Assembly (NCBI GenBank): GCA_030847615.1
Contig: JAUMIR010000002.1
Coordinates: 115,018,309 to 115,082,308, forward strand
Direction: 5' to 3'
DNA: 64,000 nt
Source: Gambelia wislizenii
Lineage: Eukaryota; Chordata; Lepidosauria; Squamata; Crotaphytidae
Positions within the stretch are counted from its first letter, which is position 1. Each line of letters starts with the position of its first letter. The notes under the pieces are model-generated. The model was given only the letters and a program-made list of their open reading frames with translations, ran no database searches and was not told the DNA's origin. Made by a program: the position numbers and the translations under genes. Below are positions 32,382 to 44,252 of this stretch, piece by piece.

Positions 32382-32602
32382 TAGCAATATCGCTTACATT
32401 TCTATACTGCTTTATAGTGCTAAGCACCATCTAAGCGGTTTACAATGTGTGTTAGCTAATTGCCCCCAACAAGCTGGGTACTCATTTTACCGACCTACGG
32501 AAGGATGAAAGGCTGAGTCAACCTTGGAGCCCTGTAGGATCAAACTCACAACATTGTGGGTGCAGTACCAGTGTTTAACCACTGTGCCACTAGGGCTCCT
32601 TA
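32382..32602 (-). mobile_element. tRNA-derived SINE (family 1), full length
   Basis: Minus-strand copy with the head GGAGCCCTAGTGGCACAGTGG and the tail AGAAATGTAAGCGATATTGC. It is a close sister of 25932-26150. Confidence 0.85.
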
Positions 32603-33372
32603 TCAACAGGGGAGTGGACCCATGTTAATTACAGTGGGTCCTTACCAGTAAATGGGGCTTGACGGACTTTCACAGTCCCTGTGCAGCCCCTAAACTAGAG
32701 GCTGCATAGGGATCATGAATACATAGCAATTGTGAATACGTAACTATCAGTTACATATCTGGGATTGCTCAGCAGGATTCCACCTGGCATTTATTGCAAT
32801 GTTGGGGATGGGAAGGGAAAAACAAATGAGGTGTGTCCAACACAACATAAACAACTGCAATTCACACATACCCAGCAGTACAGTAAAGAGTCAAATCTGC
32901 TTTGAAGTGGGGTAGCCAGAAAGGTCCTTGTTCTTTTTCATGGGTCTCTGCAGCCATTTGAGCTAGGATCACAGTGGTCTAGCAGAAGATAAGCACACAG
33001 ATGGAAACCGACTGGAACAGCTGGCCTGCTTTTGGAGATATGGTCCCACTTGAGAAATTCATGAAGAGTGTGATAAAGTCTTGTAATTGGAGCAAGAGCA
33101 GAGGCTTGTATGGAGGTGTAAGGTTGCTAGACATGACCCAGAGCTAGTCCTCCTGAGCCCTGGTGCAGATAAGTAAAGCCAGCCTGTCTAAATCGGTGCT
33201 ATCCATTCTTCTGGCCTTCAGGTTGGGCAACAGTAACTATCACAAAAAACAAATCCCAGGGGAGAACTGGATTAAACCTAAGTGAAATCACTAGGCCTGT
33301 CTATCACCCCACATCCACAAGGAGGCTTATGACACATTTTTAGCACTTTTTCAAAAGAGAATGGCTGCAACA
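32603..33372. other. No feature recognised
   Basis: No supported coding or repeat feature. Confidence 0.45.
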
Positions 33373-33409
33373 GACTTGTATCACTAACCATTTTGGCCAA
33401 ACAATACTG
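33373..33409 (+). repeat. 37-bp direct repeat, copy 1
   Basis: Contains GTATCACTAACCATTTTGGC and recurs at 33766-33802 with one mismatch. Confidence 0.9.
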
Positions 33410-33674
33410 TCAAACATTGCAGGAAGTGGAGAGAGAAGTGGAATCCATGATTCAAATATCTTCTTTACATGTGCACAGTATAAGATCAGAGCAACAATCC
33501 ATAAATATCTGTGGTTCATCGTTTGGGGAGTTATATCATTGGGAGAAAGCCAACCACAACCAGCACAGCTTTGCCCTGTTGTTTCCTTTTGTGCACACAG
33601 AGTACCAAGTGAAAACTGATACTGAGCATGTTACCTGCCATGTAGGTAAGTAACTGTATAAGGCATAAGTATGC

Positions 33675-33765
33675 AAAAGGATCTTGCAGCTCCTTTGAGA
33701 CTAATTGAGAGAAAGCAGTTGGTAGTATAAGCTTTTGTAGACTTAAGTCTACTTCATGAGATGTA
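33675..33765 (+). mobile_element. Retroposon-like repeat (family 3), left piece
   Basis: GGATCTTGCAGCTCCTTTGAG and AAGCTTTTGTAGACTTAAGTC match the element at 25635. The inverted partner is at 34300-34405, so the pair probably once formed a single inverted element. Confidence 0.6.
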
Positions 33766-33802
33766 GACTCGTATCACTAACCATTTTGGCCAAACAATAC
33801 TG
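33766..33802 (+). repeat. 37-bp direct repeat, copy 2
   Basis: Second copy of the 33373 sequence, lying exactly between the family 3 piece and a GC-rich element. Confidence 0.9.
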
Positions 33803-34299
33803 CTTGGCCCCATCTTGGAGCCCTGCAGCCCAGATGACACAGGGCATTTGCCCCATTTTGCCCTCTGGCAGCCTGCATGACCCCTGGGGCAAAGATGGGG
33901 CCAAGATAGGTTAAAACCCATTATACCACATTTAAAAAATACCTGGGATAATCCACTTCAGCCAACAAAAAACGGATTGAGCCCTGTGTAACTGCACAAG
34001 CCACACTGCCATGTTGGCCTGTTGCTGCAGCTGCCATCTGCCATCACTCTTCTGAAGCCAGGAAGCAGGCCTACAGCATGTGACCAGCCTGGTCACATAC
34101 AGAGGGCCTTGCTCATGTGCTCCAGGTCAGCTTCCTGGCTTCGGAGAGTGGGATGTGGGTGCTGGCAGCGGTAGTGGCAGTGATGTACCTGCATGGCAGT
34201 CTGGACTCCATCTCATTTCATGCCAGTAATAGGGGAGGAACAAGCCTGTTCCTCAGGCAGAATATGCCTTTGGGAAGCCAGCATATTCTAGCCCATGTA
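33803..34299. mobile_element. Divergent rearranged relative of the 42218 DNA element
   Basis: It shares GAAGCCAGGAAG, CATGTGACCAGCCTGGTCAC and inverted GGGGCAAATG/CTGCAGGGCTCCAAGATGGGG-type blocks with 42218-42749 and 1470-1990. It is inserted between the two halves of a family 3 repeat. Confidence 0.5.
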
Positions 34300-34405
34300 G
34301 ATGAGTCCTTAATCTATGAAAGCTTATATTGCCAACTTCTTTCTCTCAGATAGTCTCAAAGGTGCTACAAGATTCCTTTGCATGCTGATCCAGATTAACT
34401 TTGTA
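34300..34405 (-). mobile_element. Retroposon-like repeat (family 3), right piece
   Basis: TATGAAAGCTTATATTGCCAAC and CTCAAAGGTGCTACAAGATTCC, then GCTGATCCAGATTAAC. Inverted relative to 33675-33765. Confidence 0.6.
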
Positions 34406-35050
34406 TAATATATAAGATATTAAACCAGATCAAAGCTTGCTGTGTCTTGGGTCTATTGGCTGAACGTCACATTTATACACCTTTCCCTTTCCTTGTGCTA
34501 AATCCATACACAAACCACCGAAATCTTTCCAAACTTCTTGCCCTAGGGTCATTAGGATCAACATTGTATGAGCCTCATCACCCACAGTGGGGCACGCCCA
34601 GAGATCCTGTAGAGTGGCAAGGGATCTTGGGAGATGACTTCATTAAGCCCTTTTGGGGATAACTACAGCCAACACATTGCTGGCTAATTAAACACACATT
34701 AGTCAGATAAAAGGCTGTTGGAGCTCACAAGGAGCCATACCAGCTTCACTCTCACTTCCTCAATTAAGCAGAAATGCAAATCCAAGGGAGCAGTAATTGG
34801 AGTCAGATGCTTTCATTAAGCAGCACACATTGGCTCTATTGTCCGCATGTGTATCTCCTCAGCGGGAGCAGCATGGTCCCAACTGTTAGATTTAATGGGA
34901 TGCGTTCTACAGGGCCAAAGAGTCAGTCAAAGAGCAGAGATGCCATTTGCTACACTCCATGTTAAGAATGCTATCATCACAAATATAGATAGCACTGGCC
35001 AAGGACACATGGTCCCAAAGAATGCTCCTCCTGCCCACAATAAGACATGA
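34406..35050. other. No feature recognised
   Basis: No supported call. Confidence 0.45.
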
Positions 35051-35064
35051 AATGGAAGTGACAT

Positions 35065-35662
35065 AGATTTTCCTTGCATCTGTGGCTGGCATCTTCAGAG
35101 AATGGTTGGGTAGGAGGTTTATATGCTGTGAACCCCTGTAGGGGAGTATATGTAAATTTGTGTTATTGAATGGTTAGTTTCTGGGTACAGAAATTCAAGG
35201 CTCTGTTTTAGTGTCTGTTTGGCTGATGGTTGGTTGATGGGCCATTAACTGTCCCTGGGTAGAATTCCTTTGTAAGTGGATTTGTGGATTTCAATAGCTA
35301 TGGACAACTTCAACAGGAAAGAAGAAATCTTAAAAGTAAACAAAATCTGGCTCCCAGTTTTGAAATGCAATAGAATTAAAACTCAACACTTACAAAGGAA
35401 TTCCACCTAGGGACAGGGGGATTCTCAGCAGTTAATGGCCCATCAACTAACCATTCAATTACACAAATTTACATATACTCCCCTACAGGGGTTCACAGCA
35501 TATAAACCCCAGAAACATTCCTACCCAACCATTCTCTGAAGCTGCCATCCACCGATGCAGGCAAAACGTCAGAAGTAAACTCTTCCAGAACATGGCCTCA
35601 CAGCCCAGGAAAAAAAACAAGGAAAATCTATGGATGCTGGCCGTGAAAGCCTTCGACTTCAC
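35065..35662. mobile_element. Hairpin retroposon copy C (Penelope-like derivative)
   Basis: A 598-bp element flanked by a perfect 14-bp duplication, AATGGAAGTGACAT, at 35051-35064 and 35663-35676. The left arm begins AGATTTTCCTTG and jumps straight to CATCTGTGGCTGGC, an internal deletion relative to the right arm. The inner arms (around TTAATGGCCCATCAACTAAC) pair over about 200 bp. The right arm again carries the extra outer end to CCTTCGACTTCAC. Confidence 0.7.
35536..35570 (+). ncRNA. Hammerhead-like core, right arm of copy C (damaged)
   Basis: CTGAAGC, T, GCC, loop, GGC, AAAAC, GTC. The last A of CUGANGA and the G of GAAA are both changed. Confidence 0.35.
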
Positions 35663-35930
35663 AATGGAAGTGACATTTGTTACTCCGTGGAGTGATGTAT
35701 AAGAATCTTATTCTTTTGTATAAATGAGGCCCATCAGGTGACTGATTCTAGAAGCAGTGAAAACACAACTGTCGCAACATTCATTAGATTAGGAGCAATA
35801 AATACGCTCATATGATTGGCTCTTCAGTAAAGTGTAATGGAGTTGTACAATGTGTTCCAGTCAATGGCACAAATGTAATAAGATGTGTACAGTTTTTCTC
35901 GCAGTGCAGAAAATGTTTAGCATTGTTACA

Positions 35931-36506
35931 GGTCCTGTCTACATGATGAAAAATGACACGTATTCGAAAAATTGGCGATCTGTACAGACAGCCGTTCGAA
36001 TAAATACACGTCATTCAGAGGGGGCCCCTGGCAAAACTTACCCTTTAGTCCATGTGCGGCGGATCCAACTCTTTATCCGGATCTCAGGGATTTATCCTGT
36101 GTGATCCTGTTCACACAGATATGAACAGGAGTGCAACCTGATTGGCTGGCTGGGTAGAGGGGGCGGGACTAGGAAAGAGGGAAAGCAGCTGCAGCCGCCA
36201 TGTTGGATTCCCGGCTCTATGAGTGTCCGGTAAGTTCATGTTACGTTTTTTCATTTTTATTTTTAAATGTTAATACGTAAGCATGGCTTTTCGGATGCCA
36301 GGCACCTTCTGAATTAAAAAAAAGGTGGCAGGAGATTTAAAACCACCGCTGAGATCATTCACTCTGGCCAGCTGGGTAAGGGGTTGTATGGATTTTTTTG
36401 TGGGGGGGATTTTTATCATGTAGGCAGATCATACACATTTGTATGACTGCCTTTTCGAATTTCTTACCCTCATATGTATTTTTTTTTCCATTGTGTAGAC
36501 AGGGCC
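35931..36506. mobile_element. DNA transposon, 576 bp, with a promoter-like block
   Basis: Ends GGTCCTGTCTACATGATG and, inverted, GGCCCTGTCTACACAATGG, flanked by ACA on both sides (35928-35930, 36507-36509). The interior at 36130-36240 has GATTGGCTGG (CCAAT box), GAGGGGGCGGGAC (GC box) and GCAGCCGCCATGTTGGATTC (YY1-like), followed by a GGTAAGTTC splice-donor-like word. No protein frame of note. Confidence 0.75.
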
Positions 36507-36891
36507 ACACTCTCACCCAATTCAATAGTGTCCGAAGATTCCCACCAATTAATAAAGATAGACTTCAACAGCATTTACATATCGACTGCATTGCATAACA
36601 TGTTTCCCTCATGAAAGAGTGAAACAGTTTTGAGTGTATACTAATTTAAATGTTTACTTTGGTTAACAGGGCAAGAAGACAAGTTCAGGGCTGACTCATC
36701 CATACATACACATCTTTTAATGATTTCCCTCATAGCTGAGGCAAGTCATCCAGTGAAAAATAGGACTGTGTGGATCCTCAGGCTATGTACTGGGGCTATT
36801 AACAAATCTGCCATAATAACTGTGCTGAATCAGACCAAAGGCCCATCTGGTCTGATATTTTGTTCACATAATGGCCAACCAGAAACTTGTT
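36507..36891. other. No feature recognised
   Basis: No supported call. Confidence 0.45.
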
Positions 36892-36896
36892 GGATG

Positions 36897-37332
36897 TGTT
36901 GGAATATATAGTTTGCAATCCAAGAAGTGGAAATGTTTTGCTATTGAAGGGTTAACTGACAAGCCAGATAGGATGTGTTGATGCAACTTCCTAATGTTTT
37001 CCTACTGGGTTTTAGGGAAAAGGGGGAGTGTCTAAAGTTTCCTCCTTTGTTCTTAGAAGTCAGCACAAAATTTACCTCTCTTCTCCACACTCTCTTCCAC
37101 CTCACCTCGCCATGTTTTGATAGTGGGAGAACTCCCTCTCAGGGAGTCCTGCATATTTGTTTGTAACAATATAGTTTTTAGACAGTTTTAGTACTTTTAG
37201 TCTATTTTGATGCTGTACTGAATTTCTGCCAAGTATAGAGCTCTGAAACTGTAAGTAGAATGAAGTTTTGTACTTTTAAACTACTTTCATGAATCCTGAG
37301 TGTTTATTTTGCTAAACAAAGAACCTGGGACA
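36897..37332. mobile_element. Solo LTR (family C), 436 bp
   Basis: TGTTGGAATATATAGTTTGC at the start and AACCTGGGACA at the end, flanked by GGATG and GGATA (5-bp duplication, one mismatch). The interior has a promoter/U5-like layout but no coding sequence. Confidence 0.65.
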
Positions 37333-37826
37333 GGATAAGGGTGTTTGGTTATTTCTAAGCTGTGTTTTTACATGTATCCTCAAATTGCTACGCTAACACT
37401 GCTGTGTGTGTACTCTACTTAATTGGCTACATTTCCCATGTGTGGAGATCAGTGAGGGGAGAGTATCTGCTATATGCTCGGTTTAAACAGGGATATTGGA
37501 ACCCTGAATTTAAACACCCACCAATAGGATGGCCACCAGCAGGACATGGACAGAACAGCACCCTTCTGCTCATGTTTCCCTGGTACTGAGAGGCTTATGG
37601 CCGCTGACACTGGAAATAACCAATACACATCATAACTAATAGCCATTGGCAGACGTATTCTCTGTGAATTTGTCTAACCCCTTGTTAAGATTATATACAT
37701 TGGCAGCTATCTCTGTTGAATCTCATGGTAGTGAATGTGGGATTTTAGTATGTGGTAAGCAAAGAAGTATTTTCTTTTGTCTGTTCTGAATTTCTCTGAA
37801 TTCAGCTTCATTGGGTGATTTTAGGT
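37333..37826. other. No feature recognised
   Basis: No supported call. Confidence 0.45.
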
Positions 37827-38360
37827 TACACTGGACTGACTATGTGATGAATGTTGCTGTCCGTGAGCAAGCAGGGATCACCAGCATTGAGGCCATAATA
37901 TTGAGAACACAGCTACGCTGGGCAGGGCACATTTCTAGGATGGAGGACCATCGCCTCCCAAAAATAGTACTCTACAGTGAACTTGCCACGGGTCAGTGTA
38001 AGAGGGGCGCTCCAAAAAAGCGATACGAGGACTCCCTGAAACAACTTCTCAGGGTCGGCCAAATTGATCATCAATAGTGGCCCGCCCTGGCCTCACATCG
38101 GGAGGCATGGAGACACACTATCCACAATGCTGCAGCCTTATTTGAGAACTCACACCGAACAAGTCTTGAAGAGAAATGACAATGCAGAAAGAATCACAAC
38201 CCGGAAACATCACCCAAGGAGACCTTCTGCTGTGCTTTCTGCAACCGGACTTGTTTATCTCAGATTGGCCTTTTTAGTCATCAGTGTGCTTGCAGAAAGC
38301 ATGGGATGAGTCCTTCCTGAATCTTCGTTTGCGAAGAAAAGCCAGAGAGATTGTGAGAGA
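37827..38360 (+). mobile_element. 3' end of the zinc-finger LINE, second copy
   Basis: Closely similar to 16675-17200. The frame is open to about 38077 (GITSIEAIILRTQLRWAGHIS) and then stopped by a TAG in place of the conserved HQQW. The finger-coding region and GCGAAGAAAAGCCAGAGAG end are retained. It is a 5'-truncated dead copy. Confidence 0.9.
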
Positions 38361-38547
38361 GGGAGAAAGACTTCTCCCACTACACTTTGTCCTCACTAGG
38401 CATGATTTTTATTCACTTCTTTACTGTGCTCTTACTTACCTCTCTTATCCAGCTAAAGCATCCCATACATTGTAACCTTCCTTCCTAGCAGAGTTGTGCT
38501 CTTGATTACACAAACCATTCAGAAAGGGAAGGGATGGTGTGAACCAG

Positions 38548-39825
38548 AGGTGTAGCTACAGGGCCCAGATGATGGCTTTGCCCCCAAATAGGAATTCTAC
38601 CCACCCCCAAAGATGATTTCCTTCAGTCCCCTAATTTCAAGCATTGCAGAGAATGAGACACTGATGATCATTCACACTTAGAACTCCTATCTTTGCTGTG
38701 TTCCCATTCCCTTGGTAACATGGGGCCAGTCTAGACAAGGGAATAAAGTGTGAATTGGGACACAGGAACACCAGTTCACAGCAGCTGTCATTCGTCTCAA
38801 TGATTTTTTGGCAAGCTCACCGGTGTGCGAATCTCTCCATGTTTGCTGTTCACACGGAGGCACAGCAGAGAATCAAGATAGCAGCTGCGAGTGAAATACT
38901 CACGGTTTTGTACTCCCCAATTTGCCCCGCCAAACAATTTAAAGAAAACCTAACTCCAAGGTGCGGAACAGCGATCTTTTGCTTAAATAATTTAAAAAAA
39001 TATGAAAGAAAGCCTGTTTCATTGCCTCAGCGCACGATCACTACAGTGACAATCCAACATGGCGGTTCCACAATCTGCCATCTTACCAAACTCCACCACC
39101 TGTGCATGTCCAGCCAATCAGCACATCCAACCTCTTCAGCAATGCAATCCAATGTGATTCAGTTCTCCTAACAGGCGAGGGTGTGCATTTCTGTCAGGTT
39201 TTTAAAAAAAACTTAGGAAAAGTCCTGTTGGGGTGAGGTACCTTCTGCTGCAGACTTTCCCCAACTTTTGCTCCCCTTCCCTCTGAAAAGGACGAAACGC
39301 TATGGGATCCCATTTGGACAACATGGGATTCCCTGCAGATTCTAAGCAGGTTTTTTTCACCCTCTGGACTACCCCTTTGTGTCAAATATCAGCATTTCCA
39401 AACTCATAGAGCACAAGTTTCAGATTTCATCAGAAAGCTTTATTGCCAGAAATCCAGGAAGCATACCATACGAAGTCGTTGCTGAGACTGAGAGCCTAAC
39501 AGATACACTCTAAGTTAAAAGCATTTTACAATCAACAAAATCTGGTGGGATTCATAGTTATTGGTTGTCCACCACACACTGACACAGATAGTCCTTATAA
39601 ATAAACCAAAACTCAACATTTCCCCAGCATGTCTAGCCTTGAAACGAAAACTGTTAATTACAGATGCCTTGTTATCTTCTTTCCCAAGCAAAGCACAGTT
39701 AAGGAACACATACATCATTATACCCCTACACAAACTGCTATGCACACAGGGAAACTAATGAATATGGAAGAAGCAGGAACAAAAAGGGACTGATCATGAC
39801 ACTTGGCCTGCCCCTTTTCTTTGGA
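38548..39825. mobile_element. Dispersed repeat (7095-type) interrupted by about 1.08 kb of other DNA
   Basis: The repeat's left part (38548-38717, ending CCCTTGGTA) and right part (39796-39825, CCTGCCCCTTTTCTTTGGATG) are contiguous at 7095-7310. The intervening DNA starts GGGGCCAGTCTAGACAAGGG and includes, on the minus strand at 39060-39160, GATTGGCTGGACATG and CCGCCATGTTGGATTG, the same modules as the 35931 element. I could not find a matching inverted end on the right side. Confidence 0.5.
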
Positions 39826-40052
39826 TGGCTGTTGTTGTGTGCCTTCAGGTTGTTTCTGACTTATGGCAACCCTATCACGGGGTTTTCTTAGTAAGATTTG
39901 TTCAGAGGGGACTTGCCCTTGCCTTCCTCTGAGGCTGAGAGTGTGTGAGTTGACCAAGGCCACCCAGTGGGTTTCCATAGCCAAACAGGGATTCAAACCC
40001 TGGTCTCCAGAGTCGTCATCATCCAACTCTCAAGCCACTATACCACTAGAAG
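39826..40052 (-). mobile_element. tRNA-derived SINE (family 2), full length
   Basis: Well-preserved minus-strand copy: tail GTTGTTGTGTGCCTTCAGG, body CTCTGAGGCTGAGAGTGTG and head with B-box complement GGGATTCAAACCC. Confidence 0.85.
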
Positions 40053-40144
40053 TTACAGCAAACCTGGAAACTGGAGAAAGGTTTTATTGTGGGAGCAGAA
40101 TTCTTATTTGGGGGCTATGCTCTCATGCTATAGCCCTGGACGAA

Positions 40145-40660
40145 ATCTAGGTACACACCAAGGAATTATGTACTTAAAGAAATATATCTCCCCGTATGAA
40201 CCCAGTAGAACATTAAGATCAGCTGCAGAGGCCCTTCTCTCTGCCCCACCACCTTTTCAGGCTTGTTTGGTGGGCACTAGGGAGAGGGCCTTTTCGGTGG
40301 CTGCTCCCAGATGTTGGAACTACCTCCCTAGAGAGGTTAGGATGGCCCCATCTTTATTCTCCTTCAGGTGGCAGGTTAAAACATTTTTATGCCACCAGGC
40401 CTTTGCTGACAAATGAAGGTTGGATTGCTGGTTTGTTTTTGTTTTTTTGTTTTTGTTTTTAAGATCTATTTTAATTTTTATGGAGTTTAAAAAATGTTTT
40501 ATCATTTATGTGGAATTTTAATTATATAAGTGGTTTAATCTCTTTTTAATTCTTATTTATTGTACTTTTTTTTTTAGCTATTGTTGTTTTAAATGTTGTG
40601 AACTGCCTTGGGTCCTGCCATAGGGAGAAAGGCAGGATATAAAAATAAAATAAAATAAAG
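40145..40660 (+). mobile_element. L2 LINE 3' end fragment
   Basis: Translation resembles the end of the intact L2 (ISPYEPSRTLRSAAEALLS; ERAFSVAAPRCWNYLPREVR) and runs to a tail GGCAGGATATAAAAATAAAAT. Broken frame. Confidence 0.8.
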
Positions 40661-42214
40661 GTGGCCTTGTCTTGGCCATAATCTCTCATGAAAGTAATAA
40701 GATTGGCCAAGCACAGGGATTTGGTAGTAGTGGTAAGCTGCAGCAGCTGTGGATAGATACTGACAAGACACTGGAAAATATGAGGGTGGTAGGGATAAGA
40801 CAGTGGGGGGGAGGGAGAGTAGGTCACAATGAGCTGTGAGGGATCCACAGTTCAAGAGTGAGCTGCATTGGCAGAATAGCACAGCTGCAGTCATGCACCT
40901 CTAGCTTGGGATGGAGATGAGGGAGTCAAAGCTATGAAAGCAAGGTTTTGTTCGTCAGGGAGATGCTTTATTTACTTTTGCCATCTCTAACCGGAAGCCA
41001 AGCAGGAGGCAGTTTCTTGTTACAACAAGAGTGGCACACTCATATTGGCTTCACCTCCTGCAAGGAGGGCTCTTGCCTACCGAAGTGTGGAGGCTCTCAC
41101 CCTTTCCATTAACATTCCTGACCCACCAGTGGAGCCTAAAATTGCCTGTCAATGATCCAGAGACTTCCCTTCCAGCAATGCCACCAATGGGTCTTATTGT
41201 TCCAGTCCTGTTGAGGTGTGCCCACAATGTTTATGTAAGTCATGCATTCTCCAGGTCAGATCGCCTTCACACACATCCCAATTGCTCCACATCCAATAGT
41301 TTCCTCAAAGAAAGGAAATGAATGTGGGAAGCAGAGGAGAGCAGAGAATGTTCTTGGTATGAATGGCCAAAGTCTGAGCAGGAGATTTTAGAAGAGGTGA
41401 GCTGCAGGAAAAATGAATTGATGTAGACCAGCGATAGAAATGTGGCTGAACCAGAACAAAAAACTAAACAAAACTACCCTGCAGTTTGCCTAGAAAAAAT
41501 AACAACCAACACTTGCAAGTCAGGCTTTGTTATTATACAGAGAGTGAAATGAAACATATTTTTTTAATAAGAAGAGACCACTGCCCTACTCGTGACCTCC
41601 CAGAGGTTGTCAGTTTTGAAAAAGGGAACATTGGATTACATTCACTTTGATGTGATCCAGTCTGAAGTAATTTGTATGTTCAGTACAAGGCCACTTCCCA
41701 GATAGAAGTGAAAGTCCTTATTCTCAGTAGTTTTCTCCTTGTACCCTAAGACCACTAATCTCTTCCTCTCTTTGTCTAACCTCTGTGCCCTTTGTTTCTT
41801 GGAAGTCCCAAGCACTGAGGATCTAAACTACCAGAGGTTTAGACAGGCTCCTCCATTCTGTGCCAAGAGGCAAAAGCCAGCACTAAGACTCTGCTTAGTG
41901 GCATCAAAGGACACGTTCCATCCACTCTGATCCCTTTAAGCTGTGGGTTTCACTTAAAGAAAAGAACAGTTGGTGTTTTGCTTGGATTTGGGCCTGACCG
42001 ACATGATAACTGAACAGAGCACTACAACAAAGCTTTTCAGATAGGAGATGCTTTTGGCTCTGAGCAGAATTGAAAAAGGCAGGGAGCAGATTATATTAGA
42101 TTTTAGATGTTCATATTTAAATACAATGGATTCCTTTTTGTTTTGAGTCCTGCACTGCTGGATTTGTGTGGAACTTTTAAATCCTCTGGGCTATTTATTA
42201 TGATATAAAGAGAC
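40661..42214. other. No feature recognised
   Basis: No supported coding or repeat feature. Confidence 0.45.
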
Positions 42215-42217
42215 TCA

Positions 42218-42749
42218 GGCTTATCTACACTAGCCAGGATATGCCAGCACCCCGCCAACATATCCTGGCTCCAAATCTGGCCCATCCTGCCCCCATTACA
42301 TAGAGAACATGGGCCAGTGTCCAAACAGAAAGCTGGTCCACCACTGCAGCTGCCTCTGCCACTTTCCCTGCTGGCCAGAAGCCAGGAAGGGGGCCCGCAA
42401 CATGTGACTGAAAGCCCCCTGCACATGACCAGCCTTGGTCTCCTGCTTAGGGACCCCTGCCTGGCTTCTCGGAGAGCTAGGCAGCTGGCAGCAGAGCAAG
42501 GAACAACATGCCAGGACAGGTTCCTGCAGACACACAGTGCCTAATCTGGCAGTACCAGATTAAATTAGGTATTTTTTTAGAATGGTTTAATGGGCCCTAA
42601 TCTGGCTTGCCTCCATTCCAGCCCTGTATTTGCTCCAGGGGTGGTGAGGACTGCCCAGGGGCAGATTGAGGTAAATACCCTGCACCATCTGGACTGCAGG
42701 GCTCTGAAATGGGGGCAAGCTGGGATATTTGGCCTGTGTAAAGAAGCCC
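42218..42749. mobile_element. DNA element, 532 bp, with 3-bp target duplication
   Basis: Ends GGCTTATCTACACTAGCC and, inverted, GGGCTTCTTTACACAGGCC, flanked by TCA on both sides (42215-42217, 42750-42752). This is the reference copy for the family seen at 1470 and 33803. GC-rich interior, no transposase. The 3-bp duplication and GG starts suggest a Harbinger relative (inference). Confidence 0.7.
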
Positions 42750-42752
42750 TCA

Positions 42753-44252
42753 GTCTCAATCTACACTTGCAACAGAATGAGGTGGTGGAAGCCAGAGGTC
42801 ATAGAGTTATATCACTTTAGAGTGCAAAGGGGGACATAATTTTTGAGAATGCTTCTTGTGTTTAAAAACATTCTCACATTAAGAAGAAATGTTTGATTTC
42901 AGTCTTTTCCTTACTGAGTTAGTTTTCTACTTGCAGAGATTTTTTTGAGCATTCCAAAATGTGTTCTCTCCCCACTTGTAGGCTGAAGTACCTACAACTT
43001 TATTCTATTGCACATGTAGAATCTACATGTTAGGGCCAGCCTGAGCCAGGCTGCTGGTCTGCCTCAGTGAATATTGAGTACTCTCTGGTTGTGCAGTGAC
43101 TCTTCAAGCTCTTCCAGCCTTGCTACTAGAGATCAGCCAGAGTTGCTAACGACGGGAGTTGGGACTTTCTTCATGGGGAAAAATAGAAACTGAGATTATT
43201 AGTGGTTCTTGATTTCGAACCCCATGTGTTAACTGACTTCAGCTCCCAAACACCAGCCCTCCCCACACTCCAGCCAGACAAACATTCTGGAAGCCTGTAG
43301 TCCTACATCATCTGGGAAACCACCACACTAAATTACAATCTCTGTGATGATAAATCACCACTGAAATGTCCTTTTACATAGATGGGCCTTTAGTTCAGAA
43401 CCAGTAGGAGGACTGGTCCATAAAAAAATGGTGGATGTAAAGAAAGAGGAAAGAGTTTGTCTTCCCAGACCAACTGGATAATGCTCTCCAGAAGTAAAAT
43501 GATGCCAATGATTACATTTCTTACTACAACCTTGTGAGTTTTGCCTACCTTTCCCAGGATGGCATTAAGTGTTGTCATTATTTCTGTACTGCACATTACC
43601 TGATTTATTTATTTTTTTGGCACCACAGCACACAGTGAAGGGACATCCCCTGGTTTCAACTCAAGTTTACAGTTGTTTCTGTCAGTAACAGGTTACAACC
43701 ACTAGGCACAGCCCTGCCACCTCACAGCATGAGATCAGTCAGTTGGTTTTAGAAGAAAGAACTGTTAATCCTAAGTGGGAAATTGTTATTCTTTGGTGAA
43801 TACCTCTTTCACTTTTCAACAACCCTTTCTTGGGGTTTGGCCTAGCTAATTATCTTTGTTCAAAACTAGAGGTAGGGTCCTTCAGTTTTGGTCATCTGGT
43901 TGCCAGCTGGATATCCTTTACCAACTATCCACTCAGTAGGTGGGCTTCAGGTTTCTCTTCCCTGAATAAATGGAACTCTTTCAGAATGTTCCCACCTGCA
44001 CTCATCACAATTAGCTGTATATTCAGTGTGCCCCAGACAGCCAAGGGATCACCAAACCATACTAGTTGCTCTTTCATTTAGAGTTTTTAGCAGAAGGCTT
44101 CTTTCAACAGCCTACAGAAATAGGTCCCAAGCTGTCTACGTACTCAGGTTTATCTTCACACAGGAGCACTAAAACAGGGCAGCCTGTGGGAAATATGGAC
44201 ATAGTACATGGACAAGACATCTTAATATTGAGGTACGGTAACAGAAAGCAGG
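42753..44252. other. No feature recognised
   Basis: No supported call. Confidence 0.45.

Noticed and set aside
36121..36240. CpG-island promoter and first exon of a host gene (CCAAT, GC box, GCCGCCATG, splice donor)
   Set aside because: It lies inside a transposon with clear inverted ends, and the same module recurs in two other elements; no conserved coding follows the ATG.
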